Made by a program: the position numbers and the translations under genes. This document shows, piece after piece, positions 18,280 to 25,709 of a DNA stretch of 64,000 bases. Source of the DNA: Streptomyces sp. NRRL S-337 (GTDB lineage Bacteria; Actinomycetota; Actinomycetes; Streptomycetales; Streptomycetaceae); NCBI RefSeq assembly GCF_000720175.1, contig NZ_JOIX01000017.1, positions 1-64,000 on the forward strand. The letters run 5' to 3'. Under the pieces are notes generated by a model. The model searched no databases. It was not told where the DNA came from and saw nothing but the letters and a program-made list of their open reading frames with translations. The first letter of the stretch is position 1, and each line of letters opens with the position of its first letter.

Positions 18280-18720
18280 TCACCGGCGTGCACGGCGCCC
18301 GCGCGCACGGGTGCGCGCCTGCGCCTCCCCGGGGGTGGGGACGAATTGCAGTTCCAGGGCGGGCGAGGGAGCGGCCACGCCCGGCCCGCCGGCCGTCACC
18401 CAGCTGAGGATGTCGTCGGTGCTGTCGTCGCCCAGCGCCCAGCCGATCCAGGTCGCCCGGCCGCCGCGGCGACGGCCTTCGCCGGAAGGCTGAACGACGA
18501 CGATGTTGGCCTGCCCGCACGGGCCGAGGCATTCGCTGGTACGGACCGCGAGCCGCCCGCCCGACTCCGCCGCCGCGGCGCGGAGTCGGGCGAGCTGCCA
18601 CTCGTGGTCGGTGCCCGGGTGCTTGCGCGGATTGCCGCAGCAGCAGCCGCGGCACACCACCAGTGTGCAAGGACGGTCTTTGGCCGCGCCGACCCGGATG
18701 CGACTGTCCGGCCGGGTCAC
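18280..18720 (-). CDS. Thioredoxin-like (2Fe-2S) ferredoxin domain protein
   Basis: A 146-residue protein with CTLVVCRGCCCGNPRKHPG near residue 15 and TSECLGPCGQANIVVV near residue 65. The C-x(2-5)-C...C-x-x-x-C arrangement fits thioredoxin-like [2Fe-2S] ferredoxins found beside CobW genes in actinobacteria. The start is GTG at 18720, overlapping the WD40 gene stop (GTGA). Whether it binds a cluster or zinc cannot be told from sequence, and the run of cysteines (CRGCCC) leaves both possible. It is the last gene of the zur2-CobW-WD40 operon. Confidence 0.8.
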   Translation of the reverse strand: MTRPDSRIRVGAAKDRPCTLVVCRGCCCGNPRKHPGTDHEWQLARLRAAAAESGGRLAVRTSECLGPCGQANIVVVQPSGEGRRRGGRATWIGWALGDDSTDDILSWVTAGGPGVAAPSPALELQFVPTPGEAQARTRARGRRARR

Positions 18721-19754
18721 AGGGTGTTCCGCGACGGCAGCCGGTGTGCGCGTACCCGACCGTCCCGGTGCGCGGCGATCAGCAGATGGGGCCCGGACCA
18801 GGCGAGCGCGGCCACCGCCGATGCCGCCGGAAGGGTGCGCGAGGGTCGCATGCGGGCCTGGGGGCGGCCGGCGGTGGCCTGCCACAGCGCGACCGTGCCG
18901 TCGTGGCCACCGCTCGCCAGGTGGCCCGCGCCGCCGGGCCGCCACGCGAGGGCGGTGACGGTGTCGTGGCATTGCAGCGAGCGGGGTGCGGTGCCGGCCG
19001 GGCCCTTGCCGGAGAAGTTCCACACCGTCACATCCGGTGCGCCGTCGGCGGCGAGCCAGTAGCCGGTGTCGTCGAAGGCGAGTCGGGAGACCTTCTCCCG
19101 GTAGCCGGACATGGTCAGTTCGCTGCCGTCCCTGGTGCGCCAGATGTGGATGGAGGCGTCCTGGTTGCCGCTGCAGATCCAGCGGCCGGTCGGGGCGACC
19201 GCGAGCGCGAGGTGCGAGCCGACGTAGGGATAGGTGACGACGGGCTTGTCGGTGTGCCGTTCGTGGGCGCGCACCGCCCCGTACGCGGCGACCGCGAGCC
19301 GGCGGCCGTTGCGCATCCAGGCGAGGTCGGTGACGGTGGACGCGGCGGGTTCGGTGGCCCACTGCGTCTCGCCCGCCGGGTCGAGGACGAGGGCGCGGCG
19401 GCCGGAGGCCACGGCGACCCGGCCGTTGTCCGCCCAGGCCGCGGTGGACGACCAGGCCCCGGTCTCGACGATGAGCGGCGAGACGCGCGACCGGCTCCAC
19501 AGGGCGTAACCCGTGGGCCCGGTGACTGCCAGGTGCTGGGCGTCGCGGGAGAGGGCCACCGAGAGGGCCCCGCCGGGGAGTTCGAGCCCGCCGACCTCCG
19601 TTCCGGTGGCGGCGTCGGCGATGAGGACGCTCCCTTCGGCTCCGGCCACGGCGACCAGGTCCCCGGCGGCGGAGAGGGCGACGGGCGCGTCGTCGAGGGC
19701 GGTCTCCCACGCGGTACTGCCGGCCTCGACGGACGTGTCGGTGGTGATGCTCAT
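18717..19754 (-). CDS. WD40-repeat beta-propeller protein of the CobW operon
   Basis: A 345-residue protein with about seven blade-like repeats, several ending in D-x-x-V-x-x-W/D patterns (for example '[16 protein letters not shown]', '[17 protein letters not shown]'). It has no signal peptide or membrane segment, so it is a cytoplasmic interaction platform. Both ends are coupled: the start overlaps the CobW stop (ATGA) and the stop overlaps the ferredoxin start. The constant linkage suggests it presents client proteins to the GTPase, but this is inference. Confidence 0.85.
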   Translation of the reverse strand: MSITTDTSVEAGSTAWETALDDAPVALSAAGDLVAVAGAEGSVLIADAATGTEVGGLELPGGALSVALSRDAQHLAVTGPTGYALWSRSRVSPLIVETGAWSSTAAWADNGRVAVASGRRALVLDPAGETQWATEPAASTVTDLAWMRNGRRLAVAAYGAVRAHERHTDKPVVTYPYVGSHLALAVAPTGRWICSGNQDASIHIWRTRDGSELTMSGYREKVSRLAFDDTGYWLAADGAPDVTVWNFSGKGPAGTAPRSLQCHDTVTALAWRPGGAGHLASGGHDGTVALWQATAGRPQARMRPSRTLPAASAVAALAWSGPHLLIAAHRDGRVRAHRLPSRNTL

Positions 19755-20758
19755 ACGGCGGCTCCCGCGGTGACCACGCAGCGGGCGAAGCCGTGCGTCA
19801 GGGCCTCGCGGTCGAGGTTGCGGCCGATGAAGACCAGGCGGTTGCGGCGCGCTTCGCCCTCCCGCCAAGGAGCTCCGTTCTCACCGACGAAGAGCATGTG
19901 GACGCCCTGGAAGACATAGCGCCGGTCCGATCCGGCGAGGGCGAGGATGCCCTTGGACCGGAAGATGTCGGCTCCCTTCTCCCGCAGCAGCTTGCCGAGC
20001 CAGGCGTTGAGCCGGCCCTCGTCGACCTCGCCGTCGATCTCGATGCCGACCGAGGTGACGGTGGTGTCGTGCTGGTGCTCGGTCTCGGTGAGGAACTGCG
20101 GGTCGTCCTTGAGGACCCGTTCGAGGTCGAAGGCGCCGACGTCCAGGATGCGGTTCAGCTCCACCTCGGCGTGGCGGGCCGGGATGATCTCGACCGGGGC
20201 GTTGATACCCCGGATGCGGGCGATGACCTCGGCGATGGTCTGCTCGTCGGCCAGGTCGGTCTTGTTGAGGACGACACGGTCGGCGAAGGCGAGCTGCTCG
20301 ACGGCCTCGTTCTCCACCCCGTCCGGCTTCTTCTCGTCGAGGTGCTGGAGGACGTGTGCCGCGTCGACGAGAGTGACGATGGCGTCCAGGCGCAGCTGAG
20401 CGGCGATCTCGTCGTCCATGAAGAACGTCTGGGCGACGGGGGCGGGATCGGCCAGGCCGGTCGTCTCGATCAGGATGTGGTCGAACTTCTCACGCCGGCG
20501 CATCAGTGCGCCGAGGATGCGGATGAGGTCTCCGCGCACGGTGCAGCAGATGCATCCGTTGTTCATCTCGAAGATCTCTTCCTCGGAGTCGAGGACGAGC
20601 GCGTCGTCGATGCCGACCTCACCGAATTCGTTCTCGATGACGGCGATCCGCAGTCCGTGGTTCTCGGTGAGGATGCGGTTGAGGAGGGTGGTCTTCCCCG
20701 AGCCGAGGAATCCGGTCAGTACGGTGACGGGCACCCGGTCATCTTGCTTGGCGGACAT
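19751..20758 (-). CDS. CobW/COG0523-family GTPase (zinc metallochaperone type)
   Basis: A 335-residue G3E GTPase with every key motif: [11 protein letters not shown], the [10 protein letters not shown] switch, CxCC in [28 protein letters not shown], and a C-terminal CobW_C domain with [13 protein letters not shown] '[11 protein letters not shown]' histidine segment may bind metal. It resembles zinc-responsive ZagA/ZigA-like members more than the cobalamin CobW. It stands 6 bases after the 90-residue gene, within the operon led by the second Zur-like repressor. Confidence 0.94.
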   Translation of the reverse strand: MSAKQDDRVPVTVLTGFLGSGKTTLLNRILTENHGLRIAVIENEFGEVGIDDALVLDSEEEIFEMNNGCICCTVRGDLIRILGALMRRREKFDHILIETTGLADPAPVAQTFFMDDEIAAQLRLDAIVTLVDAAHVLQHLDEKKPDGVENEAVEQLAFADRVVLNKTDLADEQTIAEVIARIRGINAPVEIIPARHAEVELNRILDVGAFDLERVLKDDPQFLTETEHQHDTTVTSVGIEIDGEVDEGRLNAWLGKLLREKGADIFRSKGILALAGSDRRYVFQGVHMLFVGENGAPWREGEARRNRLVFIGRNLDREALTHGFARCVVTAGAAV

Positions 20759-20764
20759 GGTGGT

Positions 20765-21037
20765 TCAGGCTCCTTCGGGTTCGCGGGCGAGCAGTGCCCG
20801 CAGGTCTTGCTCGGTGATGTCGGCGACGGGTCGGTGCAGGGTCCAGCGGCGGGCCGTACCGTTCATGGGCAGTACGGCGATGACGGTCTCCAGAGGCGGG
20901 CAGTCCGCATCGCTGCACGCCAACTCCCGCACCATCACGGCGGTGTCGTCGTCGAGCGCGAGCAGGCGGCGTACCGACTCCTTGACTTCCGCCGCACGCG
21001 GGTTCTGCCCTGGAGGCCAGGTCCCGATCGGCTTCAT
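20765..21037 (-). CDS. Small conserved protein of the Zur-CobW operon
   Basis: A 90-residue protein: MKPIGTWPPGQNPRAAEVKE, then LACSDADCPPLETVIAVLP and a C-terminal 'DITEQDLRALLA'. I do not recognise an enzymatic domain. The C-x(4)-C-PP-x-E motif (CSDADCPPLE) could bind zinc or an iron atom. Its start overlaps the stop of the Zur-like gene (ATGA) and its stop is 6 bases before the CobW gene, so it is translated with them. It is likely an accessory factor to the GTPase. Confidence 0.75.
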   Translation of the reverse strand: MKPIGTWPPGQNPRAAEVKESVRRLLALDDDTAVMVRELACSDADCPPLETVIAVLPMNGTARRWTLHRPVADITEQDLRALLAREPEGA

Positions 21038-21480
21038 GCCTCTCCTTCGGCGGTATCCGGCCTGCAGCGGGCACAGATGCCGGTGAGTTCCACGATGTGT
21101 TCCACGGCTGCGTAGCCGGTGATCCGGGCGGTGTGCTCGGCCCATTCCTCCACGGCCTCGGACTCCACCGGTCTGCTGCGGCCGCAGGCCCGGCAGATGA
21201 GGTAGTGCCGGTGCCCGTCGTCGGGCCGCCTGCGGTAGCGGCGTTCACCGGTCTCGTCGCGTACGACGTCGACGCAGCCGGCCCGTTCGAGTTCGCGGAG
21301 CGTGCGGTAGACCGTGGCCAGCCCGACCGGGAGGTCCGTAGTGGCCAGGCGGTCGTGCAGAGCCTGCGCCGAGACGAAGTCGGTACAGGCATCGAGCACC
21401 CGCAGGACGGCGGAGCGCTGTCGCGTGGTCCGGCCGCCCAAGCGGCCGCGCTCCGCACAGCGGGGAGCGAGATCGTTCAT
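21034..21480 (-). CDS. zur: Fur-family regulator, Zur type (copy 2)
   Basis: A 148-residue Fur-family repressor with TRQRSAVLRVL, 'PVGLATVYRTLRELERAG', GHRHYLICRACGRS and ELTGICARCRP. The two CxxC pairs and the H-rich HRH motif match Zur. It is about half identical by eye to copy 1 in the same motifs. It heads a five-gene operon and has its own overlapping pair of Zur sites just upstream, so it is probably autoregulated. A divided role, or sensing of a different metal, is possible. Confidence 0.88.
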   Translation of the reverse strand: MNDLAPRCAERGRLGGRTTRQRSAVLRVLDACTDFVSAQALHDRLATTDLPVGLATVYRTLRELERAGCVDVVRDETGERRYRRRPDDGHRHYLICRACGRSRPVESEAVEEWAEHTARITGYAAVEHIVELTGICARCRPDTAEGEA

Positions 21481-21533
21481 GGAGCAGTCACCTCGTTCAG
21501 CGGCCGGTACGGGCCGTGAACAGAAACGCTAGA

Positions 21534-21554
21534 TGAAAATGACATCCATGTCCA
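21534..21554. promoter_or_regulatory. Double Zur-type operator upstream of the second zur gene
   Basis: Two 15-base sites overlap with a 6-base shift: TGAAAATGACATCCA (21534-21548) and TGACATCCATGTCCA (21540-21554, complement TGGACATGGATGTCA). This is 54 bases before the zur2 start. The offset is the same as at the rpmF and rpmB/rpmG operators. Confidence 0.78.
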
Positions 21555-21658
21555 TATGAATCTTTATTCATGTGAGTGGCGCGCGCCAGACAACGGAAAC
21601 GCCTGCGAACGAGACCCAGACGATCCGTCCGCGACCGGGAATCTGGCAGGCTGACGCC

Positions 21659-22218
21659 ATGACGGCGCACGAGGCAGCGATGGCACCCGAGTTCACGCAG
21701 ATCACCCGCCCCGGAGAGATCGCCCGTGACCTCAGGCGGGAGCTGACGGACTGCTGGGTGATGGTGAGCAACGCCGGCGGAGCGGTCATCCCCACCGAAT
21801 TTCCCCTGCCCCCGGTGAGCACCCGGGACGTCGCGCCAGTGGTGGACCAGCTCGTCCGCGGGCTCGCTCCACACCGGAGGAGGCTGCTCATGGCCACTGT
21901 CGAGAAGGCGCTCGCGGGCTGGCTGCTCCTTCGCCGCGACGAGCATCCACTCGTCGCGCACTGCGGCGTGGTCAACCACGTCCAGACGCACCCCCGCTTC
22001 CGCGGCCTGGGGATCGGCGCCGCGATGATGCACCGCGTCCGCGGCATCGCCCGCGACGAGATGGGCCTGGAACGGCTGGGCCTCGGCGCGAGATCGGGCT
22101 TGGGCTGGAGGACTTCTACCGCAAGCTGGGGTGGGTGGAGGTCGGCCGATGGCCGGGAGCGCTGCGGGTGGCGCCCGGCGACGACCGTGACGACGTCCTG
22201 ATGAGCCTCACCCTCTGA
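21659..22218 (+). pseudogene. GNAT-family acetyltransferase with a frameshift
   Basis: The frame starts MTAHEAAMAPEFTQITRPGE and runs through the acetyl-CoA loop HPRFRGLGIGAAMMHRV (R/Q-x-x-G-x-G/A). At about 22095 the expected continuation GLGLEDFYRKLGWVEVGRWP is found one frame over. Read that way it continues ALRVAPGDDRDDVLMSLTL to a stop at 22218. The end matches the usual C-terminal strand of this family. Either the gene is newly inactivated or a single-base sequencing error is present. The acceptor is unknown. Confidence 0.75.
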
Positions 22219-22296
22219 CGCGCCACTGGAGAAGCACGCCCCTGGACGCCGCGCCGGTCCCGCACCTACCGACGGCGGACCGCGACCACAGCCGCA

Positions 22297-23088
22297 TCAG
22301 TCCTTGACCGCGACCAGGACATGACTGTCCCCGAACTGCCAGACCGGCGTGACGTGGCGAAAGCTCGCCTGTCGCAGGAGTTCGGCGTGACGGGCCGCCG
22401 TCAGACCGCCGCCGCCGCCACCACCGCGCGCGGCCCGGCGCCGCTCGCGTTGCGTGAACAGGTCGGCCAGCTCGGGGTCCTTGGCCGCCGCCGTCCACCA
22501 GGACTGCCAGTCCTCATGGACGTGGGCGCGCGAGCGCTCGGCCCGGCGGCGGCCCACCTGCGCGGTGAGGTCCGAGCAGGGCGAGCCGGCCTGCGGGAAG
22601 TGGTCACCGTTGATGAGGGCGCCGCCGGGGCCCAGGAGGGTTGCGAGACGGCGGTAAGTGGCCAGCAGGGTGGACTCGGGGAGGTAATGGAGGGCTGTCG
22701 TCGAGACGGCCGCGTCCAACGGGCGGTCCAGTTCGAGGGCGTTGGTCCAGCCGTCGTCACCGATCACGGCGTCCACATAGCGGGCGGCGTCCGCGTGGTG
22801 GGTGCGGCCGAGCTCCAGGAGGAGCGGGTCCATGTCGACGGCCACGATCTCCGCGTCCGGCAGGCGCTCGGCGAGCCGCGCCGCCAGCGAGCCGGGCCCG
22901 CAGCCCAGGTCCAGGAGCAGCGGTCTGCTGCGGCCGGCCGTGACGTGCTCGACCACATCTGCGATCACGGTGAACCGCTCCTCGCGGTCGATGGCGTAGC
23001 GCTGCTGCTGCCGTTCCCAGCGCTCCACCCACTGCTTGGCCGTCGCCATGCTCACGCCCATCTGATCGGGCCACCCCTTCCGTCTCAT
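22297..23088 (-). CDS. Class I SAM-dependent methyltransferase of the Zur-linked sulfur operon
   Basis: A 263-residue methyltransferase with motif I LLDLGCGPGSLAARL (near residue 58), the acidic end of strand 2 'EIVAVDMDPLLL', 'ALHYLPES' (motif IV) and 'LLGPGGALINGDHF'. A glycine-rich insert GGGGGGG lies near residue 220. A Zur box sits 35 bases upstream, between it and the cysteine desulfurase-like gene, so it has its own zinc-controlled promoter. It could methylate an N, O or S atom of the metabolite made by the three upstream enzymes. Met15 (MATAKQWVERW) is an alternative start. Confidence 0.82.
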   Translation of the reverse strand: MRRKGWPDQMGVSMATAKQWVERWERQQQRYAIDREERFTVIADVVEHVTAGRSRPLLLDLGCGPGSLAARLAERLPDAEIVAVDMDPLLLELGRTHHADAARYVDAVIGDDGWTNALELDRPLDAAVSTTALHYLPESTLLATYRRLATLLGPGGALINGDHFPQAGSPCSDLTAQVGRRRAERSRAHVHEDWQSWWTAAAKDPELADLFTQRERRRAARGGGGGGGLTAARHAELLRQASFRHVTPVWQFGDSHVLVAVKD

Positions 23089-23122
23089 ACCTGTGCGCGG
23101 ACACCGCCGAATGTACAGGTAT

Positions 23123-23137
23123 TGGAAACGGTTTTCA
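23123..23137. promoter_or_regulatory. Zur operator before the methyltransferase
   Basis: TGGAAACGGTTTTCA is a near-palindromic 15-mer close to TGAAAATGATTTTCA, located 35 bases before the methyltransferase start and 9 bases beyond the stop of the upstream gene. Unlike several others it is a single site without an overlapping partner. Confidence 0.8.
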
Positions 23138-23145
23138 TCGCGGGT

Positions 23146-24375
23146 TCACCCGAGCGAGGTGAGTACGGCCAGCAGCCGGTCCATTTCGTCGACGGTGTTG
23201 TACACGTGCAGGCTGACCCGCACGGAACCGTCCCTCTTCTCGTCCGCCCCGGCCTGGCACAGGCCGTCCGCCCGCACCATGAAGCCGTGGCTGAACAGGA
23301 TGAAGCCGAGGTCGTCGGAGGGAATGTCACGATGCCGGAAGGTGACGATGCCGTGGCGTCGCTGGACCGCGGGGACCGGGGAGTCTGCGGCCAGACTGGA
23401 CTGGCAGCCCAGGATCTCGTACGAGGCCAGGCGCCGGAGTCCGTCGGTCAGCCGGGTTGCGAGTCCGACGGTCCACCGCGCGATCCGGTCCGTGCCGACC
23501 GCGTACAGCCAGTCGAGCGCGGCCTCCAGCGAGGCGACGCCCACGGTGTTGGGCGTGCCGCGCCAGCCGCCGGGCTCGAACACCGGGCCGCGTGCGTTGC
23601 GGGCCCAGACCGCTCCGGAGCCGGGCAGCGCCAGTGCCTTGTGCCCCGAGAAGACCACGAAGTCCACATCGAGGGCGGACTCGGCCACGGAGACCGGAAG
23701 ATGGCCGATGCTCTGGGCGGCGTCCAGACAGATCGGTACGTCCGGCCCGACGGCGGCCCGGATGCGGTGCACGTTCATGTCGCCCCCGTACACGTGGTGG
23801 ATGTGCGTGGCGGCGACGAAGCGGGTGCGCGGGCCGATGACCCGGTCCAGCGCCCGGTGGTCGTAGTCGCCGGACTCCGCCTGGTACGGCAGCTCCCGCA
23901 CCCGCACGTCGATGCCCCGGTCGGCGAGCAGCCGTTGGGCCTCCAACCAGGGGTCCAGGTTCGCCCGGTGGTCGGCGAAGGGAACGAGGATCTCGTCGCC
24001 GTCGGTGAGGTACGAGGTGAGCCAGTCGCGGGCGATGGTGCGCAGTCCCTCGGTGGTGCCGCCGGTGAAGTGGACGGCGGACCGCTGCGGTTCCGGATCG
24101 CCGAGGAACTCCTTGACCCGCCGCCGGGTCCGTTCCACCAGCTCCGTGGTCCGGTTGGCCCACGGGTAGGCGCCCCGCCCCGCGTTGGCGTTCGCCGTCG
24201 TGAGATAGGTCTGTACGGCATCCAGCACGGCCCGGGGTTTCTGCGAGGTGGCCGCGCTGTCGAGATAGACCAGCTCGGGGTGGGCGGTGATGATCGGGAA
24301 CTGCTCCCTCGCCTCACGTTGCCAGTGCACCGACTCCGCCTGCTCCCCGCGGGGGAGCGGATGCCCGGTGCTCAT
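23146..24375 (-). CDS. Class V aminotransferase, cysteine desulfurase-like (SufS/CsdA type)
   Basis: A 409-residue PLP enzyme. VYLDSAATSQKP starts the fold, THIHHVYGGDMN and CLDAAQSIGHLPV contain the PLP contacts, and SGHKALALPGSG supplies the Schiff-base lysine (Lys246). VRADGLCQAG places a cysteine (Cys373) where SufS-type desulfurases carry the persulfide-forming residue, so desulfuration is plausible, although an isopenicillin epimerase-like elimination is possible too. The loop after Cys373 differs from housekeeping SufS. Its ATG overlaps the synthase-rhodanese stop. The pairing with a rhodanese domain suggests sulfur relay to a product. Confidence 0.82.
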   Translation of the reverse strand: MSTGHPLPRGEQAESVHWQREAREQFPIITAHPELVYLDSAATSQKPRAVLDAVQTYLTTANANAGRGAYPWANRTTELVERTRRRVKEFLGDPEPQRSAVHFTGGTTEGLRTIARDWLTSYLTDGDEILVPFADHRANLDPWLEAQRLLADRGIDVRVRELPYQAESGDYDHRALDRVIGPRTRFVAATHIHHVYGGDMNVHRIRAAVGPDVPICLDAAQSIGHLPVSVAESALDVDFVVFSGHKALALPGSGAVWARNARGPVFEPGGWRGTPNTVGVASLEAALDWLYAVGTDRIARWTVGLATRLTDGLRRLASYEILGCQSSLAADSPVPAVQRRHGIVTFRHRDIPSDDLGFILFSHGFMVRADGLCQAGADEKRDGSVRVSLHVYNTVDEMDRLLAVLTSLG

Positions 24376-25709
24376 TCCCGCACCAGCGGCGCGTCCGCAT
24401 CCCGCCAGGCGATGATGCCGCCGGCCAGGCTACGGACGTCGGGATGCCCCATCCGGGTCAGCAGCGCGGCGTACCGGGCGGACTTCTCGCCGACCGGACA
24501 GGCCAGCAGCACCGGCTGCCGCTTGCTGAAGGGCAGCCCGCCGCGGACGAGTTCGTCAAAGAGCTCGTCGACGATGTTCACCGAGCCTTCGATGTGCAGC
24601 GCGGCGTACGCGTGCGGGCCCCGCAGATCGACCACGAGCGGGCGCGGGTCGCCCCCAGAGATCCATCGCCGGGCGTCGTCGGTGCCGATGACCTGGGCCT
24701 CGGCCTGTACTTCGGCGTCGGTGAGGGCGGTGGCCGAGTGTCCGCGGCGCGGTGTGCCCAGGAGTTCGGGGCGGCGCTGCCGCACATAGCTCAGATAGCT
24801 CTCGGCGCGGTCGCAGACGATGAACACCGCTGACTTGCGGGGCACCGCGTCCGTCAACTCGGCATCCACGACACGCAGATGACGTACCGCGCCCAGATAG
24901 GCGGCACCACCGGTCGGCCCCGACAACAGTCCGCAGCGACGGATGAGGGTCATCATGCCGTCGATGGCTTCGTCGGAGCTCACCGACGCGATGGTGTCGT
25001 AGGTCGCCGGGTCGAACAGGCCGACCTGGTGCACCTCGTCGATGGTGCGGATGCCGGGTATGAAGTCGGATTTGTGGGCGACCAGGCCGAGGACGCGAAC
25101 CTCGGGGTCGTGCTCGCGAAGCACCCTGACCACTCCGGTCGACGAACCGGCCGTGCCCACGCAGGCGATGAACCAGTCCGGCGCCCGCCCGTTCAGGTCC
25201 TTGACTATCTCCGGTCCGGTCCCCGCCGCGTGTGCCTCGGTGTTGCGCGGGTTGAAGTACTGGTCCGTGTGCAGATACGCACTTCCCGGTTCGGAGAGCG
25301 CCTGGTGGAATCGGGTCAGCGGATCGTCCGTGTCGGTCGGGTCGAGGCACTCGCTCTGCCCGGGCAGCTCCTCGATCTCGGCACCCAGCAGCAGAAGCAG
25401 GTCCTTGATCTCCGGCACCCGCATCCGGTTGGTCACGCTCTTGAACCGCAGCCCGTGCATCCCGGCCAGCAGAGCGAGGGCCTTGGCCGTGTTGCCGCTG
25501 GAGAGTTCCACGACCGTCTCGCCACCGTCGGCCGCGGCCTCGAGAAGCGGACGCGCCATGTTCCAGGCAGGCCGGTCCTTGACCGAGCCGAAGGGGTTGA
25601 GCATTTCCAGCTTCGCGTACAGGTCGATGTGGCGCAGACCGTGCACGGCCGGGTCGATGCACACCAGCGGCGTGTTGCCGATAGCCTCCGTGATGCTGTC
25701 GTACCTCAT
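24372..25709 (-). CDS. Cysteine synthase-like PLP enzyme fused to a rhodanese domain
   Basis: A 445-residue fusion. Residues 1-310 form a fold II PLP enzyme: EAIGNTPLV, NPFGSVKDR (Schiff-base Lys44), LSSGNTAKAL (substrate Ser loop) and CVGTAGSSTG (phosphate loop). This part resembles SbnA-type 2,3-diaminopropionate or cysteine synthases. Residues 345-445 are a rhodanese: PLVVDLRGPHAYAALHIEGS and the active-site loop ACPVGEKSARYA with Cys404, ending LAGGIIAWRDAD. The loop CPVGEK(S) is of sulfurtransferase length. The fusion implies that the product is thiolated or that sulfide is supplied in place. Both ends overlap neighbours by ATGA. Confidence 0.88.
   Translation of the reverse strand: MRYDSITEAIGNTPLVCIDPAVHGLRHIDLYAKLEMLNPFGSVKDRPAWNMARPLLEAAADGGETVVELSSGNTAKALALLAGMHGLRFKSVTNRMRVPEIKDLLLLLGAEIEELPGQSECLDPTDTDDPLTRFHQALSEPGSAYLHTDQYFNPRNTEAHAAGTGPEIVKDLNGRAPDWFIACVGTAGSSTGVVRVLREHDPEVRVLGLVAHKSDFIPGIRTIDEVHQVGLFDPATYDTIASVSSDEAIDGMMTLIRRCGLLSGPTGGAAYLGAVRHLRVVDAELTDAVPRKSAVFIVCDRAESYLSYVRQRRPELLGTPRRGHSATALTDAEVQAEAQVIGTDDARRWISGGDPRPLVVDLRGPHAYAALHIEGSVNIVDELFDELVRGGLPFSKRQPVLLACPVGEKSARYAALLTRMGHPDVRSLAGGIIAWRDADAPLVRE

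Noticed and set aside
22321..24789. An 822-codon open frame on the plus strand.
   Set aside because: It lies antisense to three well-supported enzymes, has no domain and arises from the high third-position GC of the opposite strand. The same applies to other long shadows such as those antisense to 1428-3407 and 52964-55039.
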